Shown one piece after another: positions 16,855-25,904 of a stretch of 36,410 nt of DNA (positions within the stretch are counted from its first letter, which is position 1; every line of letters starts with the position of its first letter). Origin of the DNA: Lutibacter flavus. Lineage in GTDB: Bacteria > Bacteroidota > Bacteroidia > Flavobacteriales > Flavobacteriaceae. The notes beneath the pieces were generated by a model. That model was given only the letters and a program-made list of their open reading frames with translations. It searched no databases and had not been told where the DNA came from. The DNA is taken from the NCBI GenBank assembly GCA_945903795.1, contig CAMDPE010000007.1:1-36410 (forward strand). The letters run 5' to 3'. Made by a program: the position numbers and the translations under genes.

Positions 16855-19800
16855 CTAATTTTTTGGACTATTCAAACCTTTGCCGCTTCTGGTTAACATT
16901 GATAAAGTGTACTCTTTTCCATCTATTTTAATTTTTGTTTTTTGGTGTATTTCCAAAATTTGAACTTCTTTACCTTCATTAACAGTATTGATTACCTCAT
17001 ATTTTTGATCTACTGCCCTGAAAATAACCGGTTCAATTGGTGTATTGAGATGAAGTGCTTTACAAATCTCATCTAATACATTTTTATCCAAAGTGAATTC
17101 TTTATTTTTCTGTGTTTTATTTGCGAATTCAGACATTGTTTTTTCGGAAATAGTGCTTTTTACTCCAACGGAAGTGACTTTTATGATATTGTCGTTCACC
17201 AATGCTACATTGGAATTGGTTATTATTTGGTCTTTTTCTAAAGATAAATCACCTAAATTATGATCGTTGGCCAAAGCACCAACTTCTACACGTATACAAA
17301 AGAAAGATCCTGGACTTCCACAGTCAGTGAATCCAACTTTCGTTATTATCGTAATTTTTATGTGGATTGATTCAATATTGTCACCATTTTCCTCTGGTCC
17401 AGCATTCTCCATAATATTGCCTTTTATGGAGCCGTCCCAACCTTTTCGCAAGTTGACAAATGCTTCTGCAATCATTTTTATATCAGCTTCATTCGCTGCA
17501 TTTTCAACTTTATTTCCTTTTATGGAACCATCCCAACCTTTTCGTATGTTGACCAATGTTTCGGCAATAGATTTTACATCAGCTTCATTAGTCAAATTTT
17601 CAATTTTATTGCCTTTTACAGAACCATCCCAGCCTTTTCGCGCCAAGTTCACTAATGTTTGAGCAGTGGATGTTACTAAATTGATATTTTCACTTTTAGC
17701 TTCGTTCTGTTTAAGTCCGTTTTCCTTAATTCCTTTTTTCTCTGCAATGTTTCCTTTTATACTTCCATCCCAGCCTTTTCGAAAGTTGACTAATATTTCG
17801 GCAATGGCTTTTACTTCGGCATCAGTCAAAACGTATTCAGTTTCATTCTTTTTTAAACCGTTTTCTCTAATTCCCTTTCTTTGGGTTTCCTCTGAAGCAG
17901 TTTCAATATCACTCTTTTTTACACCTTGTTCTTTAATAGCTATTTTTTGGGGTCCATCTGAAGCAGTTTCCATTTCATTCTTTGGTAAACCTTGTTCTTT
18001 AATTCCCTTTCGTTGGGTTTCATCTGAAGCAGTTTCCAATTCATTCTTTTTTAAACCGTTTTCTTGAATTCCTTTTTCGGCTATATTTTTCCCTTTAATA
18101 CTTCCGTCCCAACCTTTTCGTTGGGTTTCATTTGAAGCAGTTTCCATTTCATTCTTTGGTAAACCTTTTTCAGTAATTCCTTTTCGTTGGGCTTCATTTG
18201 AAACAGTTTCCACTTCATTCTTTGGCAAACCTTGTTCTTTAATTCCTTTTCGTTGGGCTTCATTTGAAGCAGTTTCAACATCATTCTTCTTTATTCCGCT
18301 TTGTGTAATTCCTTTTCGTTGGGCATCATTTGAAGCAGTTTCCATTTCATTCTTTGGTAAACCTTTTTCGTTAATTCCTTTTCGTTGCGTTTCATTTGAA
18401 GCAGTTTCCACATCACTCTTTTTTACGCCTTGTTCTTTAATTGCTATTTTTTGGGTTCCATCTGAAGCAGTTTCCACCTCATTCTTTTTTAAACCGCCTT
18501 CTTGAATTCCTTTTCGTTGCGTTCCATCTGAAGTAGTTTCAATATCACTCTTTTTTACACCTTGTTCTTTAATAGCTATTTTTTGGGGTCCATCTGAAGC
18601 AGTTTCCACATCACTCTTTTTTACGCCTTGTTCTTTAATTGCTATTTTTTGGGTTCCATCTGAAGCAGTTTCCACCTCATTCTTTTTTAAACCGCCTTCT
18701 TGAATTCCTTTTCGTTGCGTTCCATCTGAAGCAGTTTCAATATCACTCTTTTTTACACCTTGTTCTTTAATTGCTATTTTTTGGGGTCCATCTGAAGCAG
18801 TTTCCATTTCATTCTTTGGTAAACCTTTTTCGTTAATTCCTTTTCGTTGGGTTTCATTTGAAGCAGTTTCCATTTCATTCTTTGGTAAACCTTTTTCAGT
18901 AATTCCTTTTCGTTGCGTTCCATTTGAAGCAGTTTTATTTTTACGACAAGAGCCATCAGGACAACGTCTATAAGTTATTCCAATACCAAAACTCATATAA
19001 TTTTCTGGCCCTTTGGTATTTGTCATTACTTTTGGTGCGGCAGCAATATTTTTTTGAAACTGGTCGGGAGAAATTGGCGGTGCCAAGTTCACGTTAGTCA
19101 AATCTCTATATCCCGTGGTAAATTCTTTTTGCCCGGTTTGCATTAAATACTGTGCATTTGCTGTCAGCGCAAAATTTTCGTTAATCCAATAGTCAAAACC
19201 GATACTTGGTTTCAAACTAAACGCATTTGTTTTATAGTCTTGAGGCGCATTATAACTGGCAATACTTTTTGGTGGCGTGCTTTTATCCATCACGGAGAAT
19301 TCTGGCGCCTTGTTTATGGTCAATCCTCCTTTTAATGCAACTGTAAATGTAAGTTTATTGTGAAAAGGAGTATGTCTTCCCGACTCATTACTTTGAGAAG
19401 GACTTAAGGGAATTGTATATTGTGGCCCAAGCATAAAGTACGTGCTGGTCCATTCACTTTTTGTATTTGTAATGGTCAAAAAATCTAAATTTTGCAATGG
19501 AGCAGCATAAGCATCAAAATCAAAATCAGGTTTGGTGCTGAATGTTCCGGCATCTAAACCAATCCCAAAGTTTTTCCAATGTATTGCGATACCCAAACTT
19601 GGATTAAAACTCAAACTATTGTCAATACCCGTTGAAGAAGAAGTTCCGCCATTGGCATTTAAAGAAACCATCATAGTTGGTTTTGGGTTATGACCAGCTT
19701 TCACACTAATTCCTTTAATAGGGGTGCTTTCTGTTCGTGCTTGTTGATTTCCAGCGTTATTTACAGGAACGCATTCCCCGTTTTGCATTATAAATCCATC

Positions 19801-20265
19801 CGGACAACTAATTGAATTCGTCATAACGGCATCATTCCAACCTAGTTTACCCGAAAGCGTTGCGCCACCTTTTGGAACTGTGATTGTGATGCTGCTATTT
19901 TGTTTGTCAATAGCAAAAACATTTCCTTCTGAAGCTTTTGAATTTACGGTTATTTGCGAATTGTCTAAAACCATTTCAACTCCAGAACCATCGTATTGAT
20001 AGTTGCTTTTGGGAAAATTAGATTTTACAATGCTATTGATACTGGTTTGCAATTGATCCTGCGGAAATGAAAGTTCATAAACACCTTCGCTAAGTTGGGT
20101 TGAGAAACCGCCTCCATTTCCTGTTGGGACTGTAATATTTGCTCCTCCAGGATTTTTTTTAACCACAATTCCAACACCTGGAATTGGGGTAGTATTCGCA
20201 AAACTATTTTGCGCAATTAAAAGGAAAACGATCAGGATTTTGAAAATTGATTTTGAATATTTCAT
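16855..20265 (-). CDS. Large secreted/outer-membrane protein with barrel-like domain and Lys/Glu-rich tandem repeats
   Basis: Signal peptide MKYSKSIFKILIVFLLIAQNSFA; residues about 190-440 barrel-like (FGIGLDAG, YFMLGPQYTIPL, MSFGIGITYRR); long in-frame repeat region; unique C-terminal domain. Confidence 0.8.
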   Translation of the reverse strand: MKYSKSIFKILIVFLLIAQNSFANTTPIPGVGIVVKKNPGGANITVPTGNGGGFSTQLSEGVYELSFPQDQLQTSINSIVKSNFPKSNYQYDGSGVEMVLDNSQITVNSKASEGNVFAIDKQNSSITITVPKGGATLSGKLGWNDAVMTNSISCPDGFIMQNGECVPVNNAGNQQARTESTPIKGISVKAGHNPKPTMMVSLNANGGTSSSTGIDNSLSFNPSLGIAIHWKNFGIGLDAGTFSTKPDFDFDAYAAPLQNLDFLTITNTKSEWTSTYFMLGPQYTIPLSPSQSNESGRHTPFHNKLTFTVALKGGLTINKAPEFSVMDKSTPPKSIASYNAPQDYKTNAFSLKPSIGFDYWINENFALTANAQYLMQTGQKEFTTGYRDLTNVNLAPPISPDQFQKNIAAAPKVMTNTKGPENYMSFGIGITYRRCPDGSCRKNKTASNGTQRKGITEKGLPKNEMETASNETQRKGINEKGLPKNEMETASDGPQKIAIKEQGVKKSDIETASDGTQRKGIQEGGLKKNEVETASDGTQKIAIKEQGVKKSDVETASDGPQKIAIKEQGVKKSDIETTSDGTQRKGIQEGGLKKNEVETASDGTQKIAIKEQGVKKSDVETASNETQRKGINEKGLPKNEMETASNDAQRKGITQSGIKKNDVETASNEAQRKGIKEQGLPKNEVETVSNEAQRKGITEKGLPKNEMETASNETQRKGWDGSIKGKNIAEKGIQENGLKKNELETASDETQRKGIKEQGLPKNEMETASDGPQKIAIKEQGVKKSDIETASEETQRKGIRENGLKKNETEYVLTDAEVKAIAEILVNFRKGWDGSIKGNIAEKKGIKENGLKQNEAKSENINLVTSTAQTLVNLARKGWDGSVKGNKIENLTNEADVKSIAETLVNIRKGWDGSIKGNKVENAANEADIKMIAEAFVNLRKGWDGSIKGNIMENAGPEENGDNIESIHIKITIITKVGFTDCGSPGSFFCIRVEVGALANDHNLGDLSLEKDQIITNSNVALVNDNIIKVTSVGVKSTISEKTMSEFANKTQKNKEFTLDKNVLDEICKALHLNTPIEPVIFRAVDQKYEVINTVNEGKEVQILEIHQKTKIKIDGKEYTLSMLTRSGKGLNSPKN
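17405..17790 (-). repeat. RKGWDGS(I/V)KGN repeats (four copies here, a fifth inside the 22-aa array)
   Basis: Repeated translations RKGWDGSIKGN / RKGWDGSVKGN with ENxxNEADVKxIAExLVNxR linkers in two units. Confidence 0.9.
17836..18933 (-). repeat. Coding tandem array: sixteen units, fifteen of 22 aa (66 bp) and one of 36 aa (108 bp)
   Basis: Units such as TASNETQRKGINEKGLPKNEME / TASDGPQKIAIKEQGVKKSDIE; 15x66 + 108 = 1098 bp, matching the interval. Confidence 0.93.
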
Positions 20266-20366
20266 AGTGATTTAAGTTTAACAATGGAATTAAATGATAA
20301 ATGGTTTTATCCTTTTTTATGAAGGAATTAATTACACTACAAATATCAAAATTTACCAAAAACAAA

Positions 20367-20395
20367 AAATCCCTTAATGTAGGGATAAGGGATTT
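20367..20395 (-). terminator. Hairpin terminator for the response-regulator transcript
   Basis: AAATCCCTTA...TAAGGGATTT stem followed on the minus strand by a T-rich tract. Confidence 0.65.
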
Positions 20396-20451
20396 ATGAA
20401 TTTAGATGACGATTTTAGATTTTTTCACTTCAATTGGTAGCTAACAATATT

Positions 20452-21072
20452 TTATTTCAAATTTTTGTAATAATAGGCAATGGCTTGTCCTAAAGAGGAA
20501 ATATGCAGTTTTTCGTAAATGCGTTTGGTGTGGGTATTAATGGTTGCGTAACTTACCCCAAGTTTGTCGGCGACCATTTTATAACTTAATCCATCGGCCA
20601 AGCAAGCCAAAACTTCATTTTCTTTTGGGCTTAATGGATTTTTATTTTCGTTTGGTTTAAAATAATCCAATACTTTTTGGGCAATTGCAGGATTCATAGC
20701 AGCACCGCCTTGATAAACTTCTTCAATAGCTTGAAGTATGCGCTGAGGTTTATCGTTTTTTAAAATATAACCACTTGCTCCGTTTTTGATGCAGGTAAAA
20801 ATTTTATCGCTATCATCAAAAGCAGTTTGCATAAGCACTTTCACTTCCGGATGATTGGTTTTTATGAGTTTTAACCCTTCAATGCCATCAACTTCAGGCA
20901 TATTGATGTCCATTAAAACTACGTCGGGATAAAAATTTTCAATTTCGGAAAGTACATTTTTACAGTTCATAGCTTCGCCAACAAACTTTAGTTCATCATT
21001 CAGCATCAGCAGGGCTTTTAAGCTGTCTCTGCGTTCATTGCTGTCGTCGTAAATAAAAACTCTAATCGCCAT
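20452..21072 (-). CDS. NarL/LuxR-family response regulator
   Basis: VVLMDINMPEVDGIEGLKLI receiver; LSPKENEVLACLADGLSYKMVADKLGVSYATINTHTKRIYEKL HTH. Confidence 0.95.
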   Translation of the reverse strand: MAIRVFIYDDSNERRDSLKALLMLNDELKFVGEAMNCKNVLSEIENFYPDVVLMDINMPEVDGIEGLKLIKTNHPEVKVLMQTAFDDSDKIFTCIKNGASGYILKNDKPQRILQAIEEVYQGGAAMNPAIAQKVLDYFKPNENKNPLSPKENEVLACLADGLSYKMVADKLGVSYATINTHTKRIYEKLHISSLGQAIAYYYKNLK

Positions 21073-21115
21073 AAAACAAATGTACTAAACAAATTAAGAG
21101 CCAATTGTAACTAAA

Positions 21116-24037
21116 TTAAGGGACAAAGGGAATATTCGCAAAAATTGAAGTTCCTTGTTGTGGCAAAGATGTAATTTTAAAATCTCCCTTTAATTCTTCC
21201 ACTCTTTTTCTCATATTGGCAATGCCGTTACCTGAGGTTTCATTAATTTCAAAACCTATTCCGTTGTCAATAATTTCTATGGCAATCATATTGTCAACAA
21301 ATCCTAATTTTATATTTAATTGGGAAGCTTTGCTATATTTTGCCACATTGTTGACGCCTTCTTTTATGATTAAAACAATATTTTTTCTGATGGTAATATC
21401 TTTAATCAAATTGTCTAAAACAGGATCGGTTTTAATGGTATATTTTATATTGGTAGAACCCAAAATATCATTGACAAAATTCCGAATACGCGTGCTTATG
21501 GTCATAAACTCATCTTTACCGGGTTTCATACTCCAAATAATGTCACCTATTTTGTCGGCAAGATTTTGCGATTGTGTTTCTATTTTTTGTAAAACTTTTT
21601 TTGCTTCACTCGGATTTTTATTTAAAAGTTGGTTTGCAACGGCACTATTAATTTGCAAACTGCTTAAAGTGGCACCAATATCATCGTGTAAATCGGCAGT
21701 GATTTTATTTCTTTGTTGTTCTAATGCCAATTGCTGCTGAAATGCTATTTTTTGTTGCTCGAATTTTCGGTGATTAAACCACCAAAACAAAAGTGCCATC
21801 ATAAATGATATTAACAAAATCCAAAACCATAACTTTTTAAAAAATGGGATGGCTATAAAAAACTTTAGTTCAATTGTTTTAGCACTAATATTATTATTGA
21901 CATCTATTGCTCTAATAAATAAATTGTTGTCTCCGCCTTTTAGGGAAAGATTTATGGTATTTCCATCTAAATCAATCCAATTATTTTTATCATTTAAAGA
22001 ATATTGCAAATTTTTAAAATGGCCAGATAATTCAACGCCTGACAATTGAACACTGATATTTTTTTCATCGTTATTTAGATGATAGCTTTTGGCAATAGCA
22101 ACTTTTTGGCTATTCACAGTAATTGAAATAATAGTTGGGGAAATTTCAAATTTAGAAAATTGAATTTTTGAAGGAATTATAGAAATTCCATTATCAGTAG
22201 CGGCGTAAATAGTGTCGTTATAAAATGCCAATTCATTTACCACATTGGATGTTAACCCATCAGATTTTGACAGTTTGTTTATAGTGTAATCTAATTTGTT
22301 CTTTTCTTCTTTAAAGTTAATAATATAAATTCCCGATTTACTGGCAATCCAAATTTTATTTTGAACGGCAATCATATTCGTTATATTTTCAGGCAAGCCT
22401 TCTTCACCCTTAATTTTATAAAGAACGTCATCATTTTTTAAAATTAAAATATCTCCTTTAATAGTGGCGACCCATAAAAAACGATTATCGCTATAAGCCA
22501 AAACAGCAGGCTTATTCCCTTTTATTTCTTGGTTTAATACTATTTGAGTGTTCGTATTTTTTTGATAGTTGTATTTATATAATCCTTCAGCACCTACAAA
22601 ATAAATAGTATCATTATGCTGCTTTACAATATTTAAAACCCTTTTATCGGGACTATTTAGTTGCTTGTATTTTTCATTTTGAATGTTAAGTTTAAACAAT
22701 CCTCTTGTGGTTCCCACTATTGTAATGCTATCATTTAGTTTGATGGCTGTTTTTAAAGAACAATTAGAATTGTTTTCTAAAAATGATATAATAGGATTAT
22801 TTTTCTTGAAATTAATACTGTAACCTGCATCATTTATTGAAAGTATATTATTATTTGCAAAAATTAATTTTCGAATCCACAAGCTTTGATTTTCATATGG
22901 AATTGTATATTTTTCTTGAATTTTTCCTTTTGATTTTATAATCTGTCCATGATAATTTCCTGCCAGAATTTCACTTTTTGCAGTAACTGCCACACTTAAA
23001 AAATTACTGTTTGCAAAATCGCCTGAGGTTAAAACTCTCTTAATTTTAGATAAATTATAGTACAATAATCCATTATCTAATGTGCCTAACCATAAATTTT
23101 GATGACTGTCAATAAAGGCACAATTTGTTTGTGTAGTGTTTTCTAATTTAGTTTGCAATTTTAAAGTTTGCAAATCATAAATATATATAGCACCGCTATT
23201 GGCTATAATACTTAAATTGTTTGAAGAAAATTTATACCACTTATACGATTCAGGAAGGGTTATTTTATCCATTGTAAATGAAAATGGATTCCGTTTAAAG
23301 TTGGAATATCTATGAATACTGTTTTCTGTAAAAAAACTATAATAATTGTTGGAATGAATAATACGGCTAATTATTTTTGAATTAGATTTTTCAGAAAAGC
23401 TGTCAATTACGTTTCCTTTATATTTTAAATAATTTTTATATTCCGTTAAACTTGTTTTTGAATTGATCTGTTTAGAATGAAAAGAAACTTCTTTAGATTC
23501 AATGAATAAATATCCTAATGTATTATTGAAATTTATTTTTTGAATTTTTTTATCAATAAAATCGAAAGTGCCAATTGAATTATAAAACCGAATTCCTTCC
23601 GTGGGCAGCACTAAATTATTGAGCAAAGCGCTGCTAATTTTATTTACGTTTTCATTGTTATTAATAGAGACAAATTGATTGTTTATTTCATCAAAATAAG
23701 ACGGCACTTCATTATAGCAATTTACCCAAATTGTTCCGTTTTTTTCTTTAATGACCTGTAAAACATCATTGGAAGGCAATCCGTTTTTTACGGTATAATT
23801 ATAGAAATATTTTCCATCGAATCTGGCTATGCCATTATTGGTTGCAATCCATAAAAATCCGTTATTGTCTTCAACAATGTCATAGATATGATTGCTGGGC
23901 AAACCTTCATTTGTGGTAAAAACACTTACTTTGTTGAAGGATTGTGCAAAAATATTTGATCCAATATTTTCGAAAAAAAGCTGGAATAGCATTAAACAAA
24001 AAAATATAGAAGTTATTTTTTTCGAAATTTTAGTCAT
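21116..24037 (-). CDS. Sensor histidine kinase with two-component-regulator propeller (HisKA_3 type)
   Basis: GLPSNHIYDIVEDNNGFLWIATNNGIARFDG propeller repeats; ITADLHDDIGATLSSLQI H-box; IEIIDNGIGFEINETSGNGIANMRKRVEEL ATPase. Confidence 0.93.
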   Translation of the reverse strand: MTKISKKITSIFFCLMLFQLFFENIGSNIFAQSFNKVSVFTTNEGLPSNHIYDIVEDNNGFLWIATNNGIARFDGKYFYNYTVKNGLPSNDVLQVIKEKNGTIWVNCYNEVPSYFDEINNQFVSINNNENVNKISSALLNNLVLPTEGIRFYNSIGTFDFIDKKIQKINFNNTLGYLFIESKEVSFHSKQINSKTSLTEYKNYLKYKGNVIDSFSEKSNSKIISRIIHSNNYYSFFTENSIHRYSNFKRNPFSFTMDKITLPESYKWYKFSSNNLSIIANSGAIYIYDLQTLKLQTKLENTTQTNCAFIDSHQNLWLGTLDNGLLYYNLSKIKRVLTSGDFANSNFLSVAVTAKSEILAGNYHGQIIKSKGKIQEKYTIPYENQSLWIRKLIFANNNILSINDAGYSINFKKNNPIISFLENNSNCSLKTAIKLNDSITIVGTTRGLFKLNIQNEKYKQLNSPDKRVLNIVKQHNDTIYFVGAEGLYKYNYQKNTNTQIVLNQEIKGNKPAVLAYSDNRFLWVATIKGDILILKNDDVLYKIKGEEGLPENITNMIAVQNKIWIASKSGIYIINFKEEKNKLDYTINKLSKSDGLTSNVVNELAFYNDTIYAATDNGISIIPSKIQFSKFEISPTIISITVNSQKVAIAKSYHLNNDEKNISVQLSGVELSGHFKNLQYSLNDKNNWIDLDGNTINLSLKGGDNNLFIRAIDVNNNISAKTIELKFFIAIPFFKKLWFWILLISFMMALLFWWFNHRKFEQQKIAFQQQLALEQQRNKITADLHDDIGATLSSLQINSAVANQLLNKNPSEAKKVLQKIETQSQNLADKIGDIIWSMKPGKDEFMTISTRIRNFVNDILGSTNIKYTIKTDPVLDNLIKDITIRKNIVLIIKEGVNNVAKYSKASQLNIKLGFVDNMIAIEIIDNGIGFEINETSGNGIANMRKRVEELKGDFKITSLPQQGTSIFANIPFVP

Positions 24038-24126
24038 TTACACATTTTGATTGCACTGATTGATGAAAGTTAATTTAATAAAACTACAACTATTTTATGA
24101 AAGCTAATAAATTAATTGTTATAAAC

Positions 24127-24168
24127 AAAAAAGCAGTAAAAAATGAGTTTCAAATTTTACTGCTTTTT
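24127..24168 (-). terminator. Terminator downstream of terC
   Basis: AAAAAGCAGTAAAA ... TTTTACTGCTTTTT stem-loop. Confidence 0.75.
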
Positions 24169-24192
24169 GGTAATAATATATATAATTGCTAT

Positions 24193-25125
24193 TTACAATT
24201 TAGACAACGCCACTTCTTTTTTAGGAAACAACAAGGAAGCTACCACTGAAATTACCAGGATACCAAGAATTGTAAAAAGAGAAATCATCACAGGTATTTT
24301 ATAAAAATCGACCATTGCCATTTTCAATCCAACAAAAATAAGAATCGCAGAAAGCCCGTATTTTATATAATGGAAATATTGCGTAATTCCTGCCAAAGCA
24401 AAATATAAAGCTCTTAATCCCAAAATGGCGAATACATTGGAAGTGAAAATAATAAAAGGATCACTTGTAATTGCCATGATGGCCGGGATGGAATCAACCG
24501 CGAAAATTAAATCGGTAAACTCAACAAGCAATAAAACAACAAATAATGGTGTTGCAAACGTTTTGGCATTGATTTTCACAAAAAACCGGTCACCGTGCAT
24601 CGTATCGGTTACAGGATAAAATCTTTTAAACAATCTTACCAGCGGATTTTTATTAGGATCCATTTTTTCATCTTTTTGAAAAAGCATTTTAATACCGGTA
24701 AAGATTAAGAATGCCCCAAAAATATAGATAATCCAGTGAAATTTGTTGATTAGAGCCACGCCGGCAAAAATGAAAATAGAACGCATAATTAAGGCGCCTA
24801 AAATTCCCCAAAAAAGTACTTTGTGCTGGTATTTTTTATCGACATTGAAATAGGAGAAAATCATGATAAAGACAAATAAATTATCGATACTTAAAGATTT
24901 TTCAATGACATAACCGGTAAGAAATTCCATGGCTTTTACTTCACCCATAAACACATAGATGCCGTAATTAAATACCATTGCCATAGATATCCAAACAACA
25001 CTCCAAATAAGTGCTTCTTTAATTTTAACTTCATGCGATTTTCGGTGAAATATCCCTAAATCCAATGCTAACATTAGCAATACAAAGGCTAAAAAGCCAA
25101 TCCATACATAAATAGTTGCAATCAT
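24193..25125 (-). CDS. TerC family integral membrane protein
   Basis: EKSLSIDNLFVFIMIFSYF, VEFTDLIFAVDSIPAIMAIT, repeated TM segments. Confidence 0.93.
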   Translation of the reverse strand: MIATIYVWIGFLAFVLLMLALDLGIFHRKSHEVKIKEALIWSVVWISMAMVFNYGIYVFMGEVKAMEFLTGYVIEKSLSIDNLFVFIMIFSYFNVDKKYQHKVLFWGILGALIMRSIFIFAGVALINKFHWIIYIFGAFLIFTGIKMLFQKDEKMDPNKNPLVRLFKRFYPVTDTMHGDRFFVKINAKTFATPLFVVLLLVEFTDLIFAVDSIPAIMAITSDPFIIFTSNVFAILGLRALYFALAGITQYFHYIKYGLSAILIFVGLKMAMVDFYKIPVMISLFTILGILVISVVASLLFPKKEVALSKL

Positions 25126-25433
25126 AATTTAATACTTGAGGTTAATTTATTTAGTATATCCATTCCCATTTCTATCAAACCTGAAATGCCATTTTCAGCG
25201 ATGTAATTGAATATTTTAACGATTAAAGGGAATAAAATAACAATCAATCCGATGACAATAATAAGTATTATTGCAATTCCAATGATAATGATATTTCTAA
25301 GTTTTTGGTTTTGTTTAATTTTGTCGTAAATACTTAACCAATTAAATTGAGGCTGTTTCTGTTGGCCATATTCACGCTTGTACTGGTATTTTTGCTGTTT
25401 GCTTCTGTTTGCAAAAAGATCTTCTAAATCCAT
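25122..25433 (-). CDS. Hypothetical single-TM protein
   Basis: Basic, Gln-rich N-terminus and one strong TM; 4-bp overlap with terC. Confidence 0.55.
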   Translation of the reverse strand: MDLEDLFANRSKQQKYQYKREYGQQKQPQFNWLSIYDKIKQNQKLRNIIIIGIAIILIIVIGLIVILFPLIVKIFNYIAENGISGLIEMGMDILNKLTSSIKL

Positions 25434-25545
25434 CTGTTTTCTATTAAAGTTTTATTAATTATGTTTTTCAAAGTGCTTTACACCATTGAATTTTTGCAAC
25501 AAGATGATTTAATCATTGTGCGCTGCAAAAAGAATCAGAAAAAAA

Positions 25546-25845
25546 TTAAGAAATTTTGGGCGGTTGCCAAATAGAAAAGCTGGGCTGGGATAAGACAAAG
25601 AAAGAACTCAAAGTTTTACTTTCAATGAGATTGCTGTCAAAATTTGGAATTTCGTAGCAAATATTAATCTGATCATCAGCTGATACATCAGAAGTGGACA
25701 TTAAATTTTCTGAAGAACTATTATTTTCAGCAGTAATTTCGGTACTAAAAGACATATCAACACCAGAATAATAAATAGTGAAACTTAAAAGTACGCTAAT
25801 AACGACAGCAAAAGTTACCAATATATTTTTCGATGATTTAATCAT
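25546..25845 (-). CDS. Small hypothetical membrane-anchored/secreted protein
   Basis: N-terminal TM ILVTFAVVISVLLSFTIYY, low-complexity Ser region. Confidence 0.5.
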   Translation of the reverse strand: MIKSSKNILVTFAVVISVLLSFTIYYSGVDMSFSTEITAENNSSSENLMSTSDVSADDQINICYEIPNFDSNLIESKTLSSFFVLSQPSFSIWQPPKIS

Positions 25846-25904
25846 GCTGCACCATTATTTTGATGATCAAATTAATATTTAGATTGTTTATATTGTATCA
25901 TATG

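Noticed and set aside
17267-18067. Plus-strand ORFs 17267..17662 and 17666..18067 antisense to the repeat protein
   Set aside because: Shadow ORFs generated by repeat periodicity, with no independent domain or start context
17405-18118. WDGSIKG resembling the WDGTYKGKPLP motif of type B type-IX-secretion C-terminal domains
   Set aside because: Only the short WDG.xKG core matches; no PxGTYYY segment follows and the motif is internal and repeated, not C-terminal
17836-18933. Regular 66-bp repeats that could be mistaken for a CRISPR array or noncoding satellite
   Set aside because: Units are contiguous, in frame within one long ORF, lack unique spacers, and no cas genes are present
18081-18956. 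Minus-strand ORFs 18081..18284 and 18774..18956 in another frame of the repeat array
   Set aside because: Alternate-frame readings of the coding repeats; the repeat period being a multiple of 3 keeps them open
21216-21740. 174-aa plus-strand ORF antisense to the histidine kinase
   Set aside because: Lies opposite the conserved HisKA_3/HATPase region; hydrophobic composition is a by-product of the antisense frame
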